A stretch of DNA of 25,470 bases from a virus: positions 1 to 25,470 of the IMG/VR virus record IMGVR_UViG_3300032093_000762. One strand, given 5' to 3'. The notes beneath the pieces were generated by a model. It was not told the origin of the DNA. It ran no database searches and was given only the letters and a program-made list of their open reading frames with translations. Made by a program: the position numbers and the translations under genes. Below, one piece after another: positions 1-8,127 of this stretch; positions within the stretch are counted from its first letter, which is position 1, and each line of letters begins with the position of its first letter.

Positions 1-23
1 TCAACATTATTGTCAACCAACAT
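1..23 (-). CDS. 5' end of an unseen leftward gene (partial)
   Basis: An ATG at 23-21 opens a frame that stays open to the window edge, giving only M-L-V-D-N-N-V. It follows the FmdB-like gene after about 47 bases and has a purine-rich AGGCGGG stretch about 7 bases upstream. The same frame is also open back to a TTG at 65-63, so the start is uncertain. Seven codons are too few to name a product. In this context the next late gene could be a head or tail gene. Confidence 0.3.
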
Positions 24-70
24 ACCTTTCCCGCCTTTCTGGTTATGGGAGATTAAACTCGCCAAATAGG

Positions 71-298
71 TTATGAGTTTGCTTTACGTTCCGCTTTTAG
101 CTTTTCGCGGTGAATCCGATCGAATTTCCCATGTGCAGAAGGAAACGAACCAGACCACCCCTCAAGTTTAATAAACGGAGTTGAGATGACGCGGGAAGCT
201 GCCGCGCCGCAGTCACACTGAACGCTATTGTGTTGATACTCAACGTAGCGTTCTAACCTATGTCCACTTTCGCAGACAAATTCATACATCCTTTTCAT
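71..298 (-). CDS. FmdB-like zinc-ribbon protein
   Basis: This is a 75-residue protein. Its N-terminus has the pattern of the FmdB/CxxC regulatory family: an aromatic start (MYEFVC), C9 with G12-H13, then C28 and C30. The four ligands probably bind one zinc. The tail from residue 60 is basic and charged. Phages often carry such ribbons among late genes, and their role there is not established. The start has GAGG seven bases upstream, and the gene overlaps the end of the preceding 79-residue gene by 17 bases. The fold is a confident call; the function is not. Confidence 0.65.
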   Translation of the reverse strand: MKRMYEFVCESGHRLERYVEYQHNSVQCDCGAAASRVISTPFIKLEGWSGSFPSAHGKFDRIHREKLKAERKANS

Positions 299-521
299 TT
301 AATTCCTCGTAAGCCCTGGAACTGATCTCGTTCAGATTTACTAGCCAATCCAAGATGCTTAACTCACCTTTATTAAATTGTAACTGAGATTCATTCTCAA
401 TTACAGCGATATTATTTAATGTTTTTCTGATCTTTTCAACGTCTTCTATTAAATCTTTCCACCCTTCCGTTGCCATCATGGAAAAGCGGTTTTCGTAGTA
501 TTTCTGGAGTTCAGGCGTCAT
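282..521 (-). CDS. conserved phage hypothetical protein, 79 aa
   Basis: This is a small acidic, mostly helical protein that begins MTPELQKYYENRF and contains EGWKDLIEDV and ILDWL motifs. I recall similar proteins among late genes of podoviruses near head genes, but I know of no assigned function. No signal peptide or membrane segment is visible. It overlaps the DUF6447-like gene upstream by 11 bases and the FmdB-like gene downstream by 17 bases, so it is probably translated as part of the late operon. The ribosome site is weak (GAAGAA). Confidence 0.6.
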   Translation of the reverse strand: MTPELQKYYENRFSMMATEGWKDLIEDVEKIRKTLNNIAVIENESQLQFNKGELSILDWLVNLNEISSRAYEELNEKDV

Positions 522-732
522 TGGTTTCTTCTTTTTTCTCCAAAGAAGTCTTTAACAGACCAAAAAACGCATCCCTTCCAACCTGAAGTTGATCGACGTT
601 AAACCTGGCAGACGCCAGTTTTCTATCTAAATCCGCAACGTGATTGACTAAAACCTGCTGCTCTTGGGTCATATCGTTGAAGTCGTATTCAACACCATCT
701 ATGCTGATAGGCTGTGTTTTTTTCTCGGCCAT
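511..732 (-). CDS. DUF6447-like small phage protein
   Basis: The N-terminal third reads ISIDGVEYDFNDMTQEQQ, followed by a helical segment of conserved spacing (VADLDRKLASARFNVDQLQ) and a charged tail. This is the pattern I associate with DUF6447, a family of short proteins found in marine and freshwater phages. It probably forms a beta-hairpin followed by a coiled coil. The start has GGAGAG seven bases upstream. Its place between the fibre and FmdB-like genes suggests a virion or assembly accessory role, which is inference from context only. Confidence 0.55.
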   Translation of the reverse strand: MAEKKTQPISIDGVEYDFNDMTQEQQVLVNHVADLDRKLASARFNVDQLQVGRDAFFGLLKTSLEKKEETNDA

Positions 733-752
733 CTCAGTCTCTCCTTAAAAAA

Positions 753-1073
753 TTAGCTACTTGCCCAAGGCAGCGGAAGGGTTACAACGGGCGGATTCTT
801 CTGAGTTGCAATCTGACCCTCTACGTTCGCTTCAGTGGCGTCTTTATCAACGCCACTTGACCAACACCAGCCAAGAACCTGATCCTGAGTCAATTGGTCG
901 TATGGCGTGAAAGACCCGCCTTCGTAGGTGAAAGAACAAGAACCATAAACAGTGGCAGCATAGTCTCCATCAACTCCGTTACACCTCCATGCAGCGGTAA
1001 TCACCACATCGGTTTCACCATCCTGCTGAACCGCGCACTGCATTTGTTCGATAACCCAAGTGATTTGCGTCAT
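753..1073 (-). CDS. conserved phage hypothetical protein, 106 aa
   Basis: This protein looks all-beta, is rich in aromatics and Thr/Val, and has no membrane segment. It opens with TQITWVIEQMQC and carries the segments VVITAAWRCNGVDG, DQVLGWCWSSGVDKD and PPVVTLPLPW. The start has AAGGA seven bases upstream. It lies 13 bases after the fibre stop codon, so it may be a fibre accessory or small virion protein. I do not recognise a characterised family and do not assign a function. Confidence 0.6.
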   Translation of the reverse strand: MTQITWVIEQMQCAVQQDGETDVVITAAWRCNGVDGDYAATVYGSCSFTYEGGSFTPYDQLTQDQVLGWCWSSGVDKDATEANVEGQIATQKNPPVVTLPLPWASS

Positions 1074-1086
1074 TTTCTGTCCTTTA

Positions 1087-3906
1087 TTAAGCTTGCATAA
1101 TTATCCAGTTAGTTCCATCAGAAACCAGTGTTGCCCAAGTGCCAGCGGTAGCCGCAAGGATGGCCGTTCCAGCAGCGCCACCAGCAAGAGGCACTACGTT
1201 ACTTGCGTTAGAGATTACAGTAAACGCGGCAATGGTCTTGATCGTAAACTCTCGGCCAGTCCAGCTAGACGCAGCGGGTAGGGTTACGGTAATCGTTCCG
1301 GTGCCATTGCAGATAATCCAGTTTTCAGTGGCAGCAAGGGTAAAATCTCCAGTCTTGGTAACAGGAGCGCCACGGCCAAAGGAGCCAACGACTTGTAGCT
1401 TGTTTACAGGCGATGCAGTCCCAATCCCCAAGTTACCGGATGTATCAAGCCTCATCCGTTCTGCGAGATTAGTATAGAAATACAGATTCCCGCTAACCAT
1501 TCCTATAAATGCGTTATTGGCGACACCATCCGTAAAATTAATATTTACATCAGCACCACTGGCGCTTGAAGCCAAACGCAAAGCATCACCATCAAGCAGA
1601 GTTGTGCTTGTATTTGCTATCTTTACATTTAGCCTATAGCCCTGTGCGCTAGTTTCCCCGATTGCCAATCTGCCCGAGGAGTCGAGACGCATTTGCTCCG
1701 AGAACCCACTGCCGTTCCTAAATATAATGTTACCCGCAGCGCCACCAGTATTTGAATCAATATAAAAAGCAGTAGAGCCGGTATGCCGCATACCGCCTGC
1801 TAGGTAAACACCAACGCTTGACCCGTCCTGCGTAACCCTAATGGCACCGCCAAGTGACAACCTATCGCCAGCCGAAGTCGTGCCAATGCCCAAGTTACCA
1901 GAGGCGTCCAGCGTCATTGCTGTGGTAAACGTTATTGCGTTCCCTGCGGTGCCAGATGGGGCGGTGAACCAAGAATGAATGCCGCTTGTTTGTTGATAGC
2001 GCGATGCTGTAGTGGTCGTTAGATAAACCCAATTTGTTCCGTCAAAGTAAGCGTTATTTACAAGCCTAACAGTAGCTGAGTCACAGGCAACAGAGCCTAC
2101 AGTGCTAACCTGAATCGCTTTTTGAGTTGGCCCCCAAGCACTCGGCGTAACACCCAATCCCAAGTTACCGCCAGCGGTCAGGCGCATTAGTTCAGCAAAA
2201 GAACCAAGAGCCTTCGTTGTGGCAGTCCCGAATCGCAGCGCAGGTGCGGTATTCAAAAAGAAAATGCCGGGGCCATTAGAGCCTGTGCCACCAAACATAC
2301 CCGCAAACTGACCATCAGACCCTGCAATGCTCATCTGTGCGCTAGAGGCGGAGCTGACAATATCTAGCCGGTTTGCGGGAGAGGCAGTCCCAATCCCCAA
2401 GTTACCGGAGACATTCAGCGTCATCGCTTGGGTGAACGTTATTGCGTTTCCTGCGGTGCCGGAGGGGGCTGTAAACCAATTATGTGAGCCGCTGGTTTGT
2501 TCGTAGTATGTCGCGTTTCCTGTGCCAGCGTATTTCCACGAAGTATCGTAATATGAATTTGTCCCAAGTATGCTTTGCCCACCAGCACCATACAAGAATG
2601 TTCCTGTTACGTTAGCAATTTGCAAAACTCTACCGACTGTCCACGCACTCGGAGTAACACCCAAACCCAAGTTGCCAGAGGCGTCAACGCGCATCCGTTC
2701 GGTGCCAGCCGCACGAAATACATGGATTCCTGACGAGCCAGATGTATAGTAGTTATCGCCGTTAACGCCAAAACCGACTAAAAAGGAGTTTGCTCCTGCG
2801 CCAGTAATTCCGTTGACATCAAGTTTTCCAAAAGGTGAAGCAGTCCCAATCCCTAAACCAGTAGTTGTCAGACGAGCCTGTTCTGCGCCACCAATAAGCC
2901 ACCGATAATCGGTAAGGACATCGCTTTGAATAGTCCCTGCCGCACTACCGGCGATGTTAGAACCAAATGCTGTGATCGTTGCCGCGGTGTTGCTTGAAGA
3001 ATCAGTAAGTAATCGGATAAATGAAATCTGCCCGACGAACTGATTAGCCATTGAAGTAGTGCTAGACCTGTAGAAATTAATTACAGGAGGAGCGCCAGTA
3101 GTGGCGCTTGTTGATTCAAACGTTCCCCTAGACGCAACGCCACCAGCACCAGAAACGTGCAACCTGGTAGTTGGCGATTGTGTGCCAATACCAAGATAAC
3201 CAGATGAATTAATACGCATTGACTCAACACCGCCTTCAGTAAAGGCAATAGTGTCTTCATCAGGGAAGAAAAGCCCGGTATTAGTATCACCAACATTGTT
3301 TAAGGAAGGGGATGACGCACTACCGTCGTCTAGCGATACAGTTCCGGTTGATGGGGATAAGGCGTCAATCTGAGCTTGCAGGTTAGCTAAAGCATCAATA
3401 ACGCTTTGCGAAGTGCCACCACCATTAGTAATCACCTTGATCTTTTCAGCAAGATCAGGCGCAATAACCTCGCCTACGTTGATTTCTTTCCCGGAGTCAA
3501 GAAGAATAATAAGACTGCCATCGAAGTCAACATAAGCACTTGATACAGAAACGCCGTCTTTACCATCTGCGCCATCTTTGCCAGGAAGCCCATCTTTTCC
3601 ATCGCGGCCAGGCTTTCCATCTTTACCGTTCTTGCCGTCTTTTCCATCGCGCCCGTCTTTTCCGTCAATTCCATCACGGCCGTCTTTAATAGATGCAACG
3701 CGCGTCTCAATGGCATTTCCAACATCGTCAAATCGAGAACGAATATCATTCTCAATTTTTTTAAGCGCCTGGACTACGATTTCTACATTTTCAGCAATCT
3801 TTTTCTTTTGAATCTCTTTGCTTTGAGCAATAGATTTATGGACAGATTCCAGAACAGTTAACTTCTGCTCATCAGTCATTTCATCCAGGTTTGGCACCAA
3901 ACTCAT
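1087..3906 (-). CDS. tail fibre with collagen-like segment and repeated beta modules
   Basis: This 939-residue protein is the probable host-contact fibre. Residues 7-70 look like a coiled coil. Residues 76-120 form about 14 Gly-X-Y triplets rich in K-D pairs, which should fold as a collagen-like trimeric stalk. From about residue 225 onward there are repeated modules around G-N-L-G-I-G-T-x-S-P, some replaced by G-V-T-P-S-A-W, with a paired motif WFTAPSGTAGNAITFT. The C-terminus is beta-rich and ends SDGTNWIIMQA. I see no S74-type chaperone domain. The gene overlaps the portal stop by ATGA, so the two are translationally coupled. The repeats are also visible in DNA and could drive recombination between fibres. 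Confidence 0.8.
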   Translation of the reverse strand: MSLVPNLDEMTDEQKLTVLESVHKSIAQSKEIQKKKIAENVEIVVQALKKIENDIRSRFDDVGNAIETRVASIKDGRDGIDGKDGRDGKDGKNGKDGKPGRDGKDGLPGKDGADGKDGVSVSSAYVDFDGSLIILLDSGKEINVGEVIAPDLAEKIKVITNGGGTSQSVIDALANLQAQIDALSPSTGTVSLDDGSASSPSLNNVGDTNTGLFFPDEDTIAFTEGGVESMRINSSGYLGIGTQSPTTRLHVSGAGGVASRGTFESTSATTGAPPVINFYRSSTTSMANQFVGQISFIRLLTDSSSNTAATITAFGSNIAGSAAGTIQSDVLTDYRWLIGGAEQARLTTTGLGIGTASPFGKLDVNGITGAGANSFLVGFGVNGDNYYTSGSSGIHVFRAAGTERMRVDASGNLGLGVTPSAWTVGRVLQIANVTGTFLYGAGGQSILGTNSYYDTSWKYAGTGNATYYEQTSGSHNWFTAPSGTAGNAITFTQAMTLNVSGNLGIGTASPANRLDIVSSASSAQMSIAGSDGQFAGMFGGTGSNGPGIFFLNTAPALRFGTATTKALGSFAELMRLTAGGNLGLGVTPSAWGPTQKAIQVSTVGSVACDSATVRLVNNAYFDGTNWVYLTTTTASRYQQTSGIHSWFTAPSGTAGNAITFTTAMTLDASGNLGIGTTSAGDRLSLGGAIRVTQDGSSVGVYLAGGMRHTGSTAFYIDSNTGGAAGNIIFRNGSGFSEQMRLDSSGRLAIGETSAQGYRLNVKIANTSTTLLDGDALRLASSASGADVNINFTDGVANNAFIGMVSGNLYFYTNLAERMRLDTSGNLGIGTASPVNKLQVVGSFGRGAPVTKTGDFTLAATENWIICNGTGTITVTLPAASSWTGREFTIKTIAAFTVISNASNVVPLAGGAAGTAILAATAGTWATLVSDGTNWIIMQA

Positions 3907-5912
3907 TTCAATGCTCCAGATAATTGCTCAAGAAACTCATTCTCTACGGAACGTAGGTTTTCTTGCTTAGTTGCCATTTGAAGCTCAACGATCTTTGACT
4001 TGTTCTTAATGTCAGCTTCTTTGAGCATTAACTCAGCAATCTTGACTCTTTTATCAAACTCTTTTGACGCAAGATCGTCGTTAGTGGGAAGGTTCTTCGT
4101 AACCGCAGACATAGTCTTTGCTTCAATCTCTTTCGGAAGCAGTTGAGTCTCGACTGCAAGTTTCGTAGCTTCAGCCCTGTTCTGTTCTGCTTGTGTGGTC
4201 TGAACAGCAATCTGCGCTTGAGCAGCTTGGATAGCCAATTGTTCTTTAGCCATCTGAAGCTGTTGCGCTTCAGGATTAGGTTGAGCCATCTGTTCCAGCA
4301 TGGCAATCAGTTCATACCTGTTGGACAGACTGGAGTTCGCAAGGATGCCTTTCAGAATCACAGGAAGAACAGGCGTATCTGGCCCTAAAGTCTGGAGGAG
4401 GCCGATAAACTGTTGCTGCTCGTACTCCCGAGCGATAATCCCCAAAGTCGCGGTAGGTATGAACTTCATATCCACAGATGGATACCGTTCAGGGTCAAAC
4501 TGCATATACCTGTAAACGGCTTTGTGGATAAACGGAATAAGGAAGTCTTCTTGGAAGTTAACCAGAGTCCTCTTGTACTTCTTGATAATCGTAGCAATCG
4601 CAAGGGACATATTGCCATCCCTTGAGACTTGAGAAACCATACCCTGCGAGTCTAAAGTACCCGTAGCTTGTAAGAGCATCCTCTCAAAGTCTTTAGCGGT
4701 AGCAAGACTATTGGGATCAGTATTGCCGAACTTAAACGGATAGAGAATTTCGTTGGGGGCGCCGTTCGTCAGAATGGCTTTCCCAGGTTTGACCTCAAAC
4801 TTCATCCCGCGTGGAAGCCTAGTAGCGTCCATCGCAATCATCGGAGAAGTCGTTAACGCCAGAGAGTCCAGATGGCTACGCACCTGGGCGTCAATGGCTT
4901 TCTGCATGTTATAAGCCTTCTCAATCGTTCCACGACCTAACAAACGATTGGGTACAGTATCGTCCTGATAAGCAATCACAGGACGGTCTTTCATCATGTA
5001 CGGGGATTCTTCGGCTTTTAACAGAGTCCCGTCATTCGCAATCACAACGATTGCTTCAACAAGATCATCGTATTCGTCTTGAATCGAGTCTTCAGGGAAT
5101 AACTCTACGGTTTCTTCTTTTCCAGAGATATACTCTCGCGGCACAAGACCGTAGTAAGTTAACAGTTTAACTTTATCGTCTTGGAACTGGACTAACTCTT
5201 GAGTCGGTTCTAACTTATCGTCTTCAGGAGCAGTGCCAATCTGGACTTTCCTGTAGACTCCATCTTCTTGTCCTTTGACGACTTTGTGGATTGAGACATA
5301 CTTCTCAATCGCAACACCCAAACAGTCATCAATGGACGTACCATTGGGGTCAAACAGGAAGTTTTTAGGGTTTACAGGGACGATTTTTACCCCGATACGG
5401 TCTTTTTCTACCACTCCGATCGCAGCGACTTGTTGTCCTGGGATCTGTTGGGTAGAAGGCTCAAAGACTTTATCAGTAATGACTACAATCTCACCGATAC
5501 CCGTACCGTAAATCTCGGCCATTAACTCGATCTGGTCGATAGACTTGCGGATTTTGTCTACCTTGAAGTCCTCCATGAGTTGATTTTTAATCATCTCAAC
5601 GTCAAGAGGATTACCATTTACGTCTTTTATGTCATCTTCGATGTCAAAGAAGTCACCTTGACCAAAGATGGCTTCCATAATCTCAGCATGACGGGTTTCT
5701 ACAGCTTGTTGGGCAGCAGGAGTGACTAATCTACTCCTCTCAGACTCCCGAGTTCTATCATCGGAGGCCCATTCACCACGGAAAATACGCTCGTATTCTT
5801 CCCAGGCGTCTAAAAAGTTGGAATTTCGATAATCTCTCCACCGATCGCAGTGATTTACAACAAAAGCGACTAATTCGTTGTCTTTTTCGGACGGTTGCTC
5901 GAAATTTTCCAT
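3903..5912 (-). CDS. portal protein (head-to-tail connector)
   Basis: The product is about 669 residues, in the size range of P22-type portals. It should form the dodecameric ring through which DNA enters and leaves the head. The N-terminus has the W-R-D-Y-R pattern and IFRGEW seen in podoviral portals. The middle has the mixed alpha/beta body, with DRIGVKIVPVNPKNFLFDP among its segments. From about residue 540 the C-terminus is a long Gln/Ala-rich helix resembling a barrel. I chose the ATG at 5912, one base after the terL stop. A TTG at 5927 would add five residues and overlap terL by 14 bases. Position directly after terL supports the call. Confidence 0.85.
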   Translation of the reverse strand: MENFEQPSEKDNELVAFVVNHCDRWRDYRNSNFLDAWEEYERIFRGEWASDDRTRESERSRLVTPAAQQAVETRHAEIMEAIFGQGDFFDIEDDIKDVNGNPLDVEMIKNQLMEDFKVDKIRKSIDQIELMAEIYGTGIGEIVVITDKVFEPSTQQIPGQQVAAIGVVEKDRIGVKIVPVNPKNFLFDPNGTSIDDCLGVAIEKYVSIHKVVKGQEDGVYRKVQIGTAPEDDKLEPTQELVQFQDDKVKLLTYYGLVPREYISGKEETVELFPEDSIQDEYDDLVEAIVVIANDGTLLKAEESPYMMKDRPVIAYQDDTVPNRLLGRGTIEKAYNMQKAIDAQVRSHLDSLALTTSPMIAMDATRLPRGMKFEVKPGKAILTNGAPNEILYPFKFGNTDPNSLATAKDFERMLLQATGTLDSQGMVSQVSRDGNMSLAIATIIKKYKRTLVNFQEDFLIPFIHKAVYRYMQFDPERYPSVDMKFIPTATLGIIAREYEQQQFIGLLQTLGPDTPVLPVILKGILANSSLSNRYELIAMLEQMAQPNPEAQQLQMAKEQLAIQAAQAQIAVQTTQAEQNRAEATKLAVETQLLPKEIEAKTMSAVTKNLPTNDDLASKEFDKRVKIAELMLKEADIKNKSKIVELQMATKQENLRSVENEFLEQLSGALK

Positions 5913-5913
5913 A

Positions 5914-7170
5914 TTAAACACCCGCAATTATGTCAATCGGTTCCCACTCGTCCGTAGCTTCATCCTCAAAGTAAGAGGTTACGGCTAACTGGTCTATGTA
6001 AGACAAGGCATCCGGTAAGTCGTCATGCACACCCTTAGAAGGAAACATCAGCAACTGGTCGATAAACTCATCAAAGTCATAGTCTTTATTTAAGGTTATC
6101 TTCCCGTGTTCAAACCTTCCCTGTAAAGCCCATATCACCCTGTCAGTTTTCTTCTTGTTTCCGTGTGTCAAGTCTTCAATGTGGCAATATACATTATATT
6201 TACGCATTAAATCACTTAAATAAGGCAGCACAGCGTTCTTCAAAGATCCCCTCTCAATGCCTATCTTCATAGGCTTGTAGTCGTTCGCGCATTTAATAAT
6301 ATTAAACGCTGTCTCTTTGATATCCCATCTACCATGTTCAATCTTCTGAACAAACCAATTACCGTCTTCTGTTACTTTAACAACAGCGATTGCACTCTCA
6401 TCCAACTTTTGATTCCCACCCTTGTTCTTAGCCACCTCCTCAAATCCAGCTAAGTCACAAGCAATGTAATAACTCCCTCCAGTAGGCTCATCTCCGAACT
6501 TAATCCACTGTTCTTTAAATATGTCACTACCGGCGTTGTCAAAAGACGCCATGTACTCCTGTTTAAACGCGAACGAACTTAATGTCTTCTTCGCAGCCTC
6601 AATCTCTTTCTGGTCTATTAAAGGATTGTCCTTAGTCGTAAAGTGCCAAGACTTCCATTCCTCGTCTTTCTCACTTTGACCTAACTTAAACAAATCATAG
6701 AACCAATTACGCCCTTTGGGAGTCCCGATAAATATCGCCCTACCGCGTTTGTCAGATAAAGACGCCCGAATAACCTGTTCCCAGGCTTCAGGTTTAATAT
6801 CCGCTACCTCGTCCAAAACCGCGTAAGTTAAAGACACACCCCGTAAGGTATCTGGTCTATCTGCACCTCTAACATAGATCATCGCTCCGTTTATTAAAGT
6901 GATGTCCATGTTGTTTATATGACTACTCGCTATAACTCCCCTACCGATATCCAACAAGACATTCCAGATAATCTGCCTAGCCTGTCCGTTAGTAGGAGCA
7001 ACGTACAACACCGCACTCCCTGGAGGACATTTAAGGCCTTCAATTAACAAAGTCGTAGCCGCTAGACGAGACTTCCCACACCGCCTACCAGCAGCGATAA
7101 CCTTAAACCTTGTCTTATCCTGAAACACATCCTTCTGCCAGGGCAGTAAACTAAAATTTAAATCAGCCAT
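5914..7170 (-). CDS. terL: terminase large subunit
   Basis: This 418-residue protein is the DNA-packaging motor, combining an ATPase and a nuclease. The Walker A loop is GRRCGKS at residues 28-34. Walker B is VLDEVAD with D120 and E121. The coupling motif is IGTPKG around residue 150. The C-terminal RNase H-like nuclease keeps an acidic set at D239 (ACDLAGF), E306 (GIERGS) and D383-D384/D387 (HDDLPDALSY). The length fits short TerL proteins of podoviruses. It starts 23 bases after the terS stop and is followed at once by the portal, which is the standard packaging order. Confidence 0.93.
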   Translation of the reverse strand: MADLNFSLLPWQKDVFQDKTRFKVIAAGRRCGKSRLAATTLLIEGLKCPPGSAVLYVAPTNGQARQIIWNVLLDIGRGVIASSHINNMDITLINGAMIYVRGADRPDTLRGVSLTYAVLDEVADIKPEAWEQVIRASLSDKRGRAIFIGTPKGRNWFYDLFKLGQSEKDEEWKSWHFTTKDNPLIDQKEIEAAKKTLSSFAFKQEYMASFDNAGSDIFKEQWIKFGDEPTGGSYYIACDLAGFEEVAKNKGGNQKLDESAIAVVKVTEDGNWFVQKIEHGRWDIKETAFNIIKCANDYKPMKIGIERGSLKNAVLPYLSDLMRKYNVYCHIEDLTHGNKKKTDRVIWALQGRFEHGKITLNKDYDFDEFIDQLLMFPSKGVHDDLPDALSYIDQLAVTSYFEDEATDEWEPIDIIAGV

Positions 7171-7193
7171 GCTGTTTCCAATATGTATTAAAG

Positions 7194-7574
7194 CTAGCCA
7201 ATCTTCTCACCTTCAATCACTTGACTAGTATCCAAGCCAGTAATGTTAATCGTCACCGCACTCCTCTGGCCTTTCTCCTTTTCAAACATACTCAAAGGCA
7301 GTAACCTATCTACACACAGCTTAATCATCGCACCTTGATGAGGGTGTTCATCGTTCATCGCAATCTCTAACGCCTTCTCTACTACATCCTTCCCCCTTGA
7401 GCTTATCAGTAAATCTTTAAGCTCCTTTAACTTATCCCCCTCAGTCTTTAGCAAATGCGGGTTCTGAGCAACCCTCTGTAAAGTCATCTTCACAGACCCC
7501 TTAGGTCGCCCCCTCTTTTTCTGAGAACGATTCTCATTTAAGACTTCATCTACCTCAATAGTCGCAGTTTCCAT
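7194..7574 (-). CDS. terS: putative terminase small subunit
   Basis: This 126-residue protein lies directly upstream of terL. It carries a basic AT-hook-like element (KKRGRPKGS, residues 19-27), which probably binds the minor groove of DNA. A helical middle part follows (residues 40-95), with the HPHQGAMIKLCVDRLLP pattern seen in phage packaging-recognition and DUF5681-like proteins. The identification rests mainly on position and the DNA-binding motif, because small terminase subunits are poorly conserved. The ATG follows a run of A residues with no good Shine-Dalgarno. It is the first gene of the leftward late block and faces the control region at 7575-7893. Confidence 0.7.
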   Translation of the reverse strand: METATIEVDEVLNENRSQKKRGRPKGSVKMTLQRVAQNPHLLKTEGDKLKELKDLLISSRGKDVVEKALEIAMNDEHPHQGAMIKLCVDRLLPLSMFEKEKGQRSAVTINITGLDTSQVIEGEKIG

Positions 7575-7632
7575 TTTTTTTTAAAAAAGGTGGAGATGAG
7601 GAAGAATAACCTAAATTCGCTTTTTTTGTGGA

Positions 7633-7674
7633 GGAGGGGTACCTGCAATTTTTCTTCATAGCGCCGACCCCTCC
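7633..7674. repeat. 8-bp inverted repeat beside a nine-C run
   Basis: GGAGGGGT at 7633-7640 and ACCCCTCC at 7667-7674 are exact reverse complements. The right arm runs into nine consecutive C residues at 7673-7681. The hairpin would sit in the 5' leader of the leftward terS transcript. The homopolymer is also a plausible site of sequencing or replication slippage. Function unknown. Confidence 0.4.
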
Positions 7675-7688
7675 CCCCCCCTATGTAA

Positions 7689-7778
7689 GTGACCGCCCAC
7701 TAACGACCAGGCTGTGAACGTGACGAAAATTGTCACCGACTGCCGCTGATCGTCACCGAGTGACAAGAATTGTCACCG
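7689..7778. promoter_or_regulatory. GTGAC/GTCAC operator or iteron array
   Basis: Six copies of the pentamer GTGAC or its complement GTCAC lie at 7689, 7720, 7732, 7752, 7760 and 7772. Two of the pairs form a 19-bp unit, at 7720-7738 and 7760-7778. These units match at 17 of 19 positions, are exactly 40 bp apart, and each is an inverted pair separated by seven bases. Between them lies GTCACCGAGTGAC. The array sits between divergent genes and just upstream of a rightward promoter candidate. A cooperative repressor or activator operator is the simplest reading. A replication origin or packaging site recognised by the terS product is the alternative. The rest of 7575-7893 shows no gene I can support. 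Confidence 0.6.
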
Positions 7779-7821
7779 CGTATTGGCGCAGGATTTAACA
7801 GTTTCCAATAGAATCAATAAC

Positions 7822-7851
7822 TTAACAGTCTGGCACGAAACTAGCTTATAT
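7822..7851 (+). promoter_or_regulatory. sigma70-like promoter candidate
   Basis: TTAACA at 7822-7827 matches the -35 box at five of six positions. It is followed after 18 bases by TTATAT at 7846-7851, or after 19 bases by TATATA. The expected start of transcription near 7859 precedes the GTG at 7894, which has its own ribosome site. The GTGAC array ends 43 bases upstream, so a bound regulator could contact polymerase. Confidence 0.45.
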
Positions 7852-7893
7852 ACAGGTGCCGGGATAGTCCGGTATTTCAGGAATGAGGTTATC

Positions 7894-8073
7894 GTGCTAG
7901 AAAGCATTGCAGCATTCGTTGCCAGGCAGTTCCCTCGCATGGGACAGGAGGAGCAGTTATACACCATGAAATTAATGATGGACTACGCGGCAGACGATTT
8001 AGAGTATTGGGAAATAACCAGCCTTTGGGACTTGTGGGATGCAGCTATTGCCAAAAAGTTAAATAACAATTAA
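7894..8073 (+). CDS. hypothetical protein, 59 aa
   Basis: A GTG at 7894 is preceded by GAGG about six bases upstream and by a promoter candidate, so I prefer it to the in-frame TTG at 7783, which would give 96 residues and no ribosome site. The product is acidic and helical, with two Tyr/Trp-rich segments (DDLEYWEITSLWDLWD). No membrane segment or known motif is visible. A terminator follows 16 bases after the stop, so it looks like a monocistronic accessory gene. Function unknown. Confidence 0.5.
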   Translation: MLESIAAFVARQFPRMGQEEQLYTMKLMMDYAADDLEYWEITSLWDLWDAAIAKKLNNN

Positions 8074-8088
8074 ATTGTAGTCACCGCC

Positions 8089-8109
8089 GCCGGTCGGCTA
8101 CCGGCTTTT
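8089..8109 (+). terminator. intrinsic terminator
   Basis: GCCGGT at 8089-8094 pairs with ACCGGC at 8100-8105 around a CGGCT loop and is followed by four T residues. The T run is short, so termination may be partial and allow read-through into the GP88-family gene, for which I see no separate promoter. Confidence 0.6.
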
Positions 8110-8127
8110 CAGACATGGAGCAGAACA

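Noticed and set aside
3474-3811. Open frames on both strands across the collagen-like part of the fibre gene
   Set aside because: They are shadows of the Gly-X-Y repeat (runs of Pro-Ser or Met-Lys-type repeats), have no ribosome sites and lie wholly inside the 939-residue gene.
5913-5927. TTG start for the portal gene at 5927
   Set aside because: It would overlap terL by 14 bases without a better ribosome site. The ATG at 5912 directly follows the terL stop and gives the natural N-terminus.
7689-7778. CRISPR-like array
   Set aside because: The repeats are 5-19 bp with uneven spacers of 3-26 bases and inverted orientation. That fits operators or iterons and not a CRISPR array, and there are no cas genes.
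7783-7893. N-terminal extension of the 59-residue gene from a TTG
   Set aside because: It would be read across the promoter candidate, and the TTG has no Shine-Dalgarno. The GTG at 7894 has GAGG.
7773-7967. Leftward open frame opposite the 59-residue gene
   Set aside because: Its composition looks random, it crosses the operator array, and it has no ribosome site.
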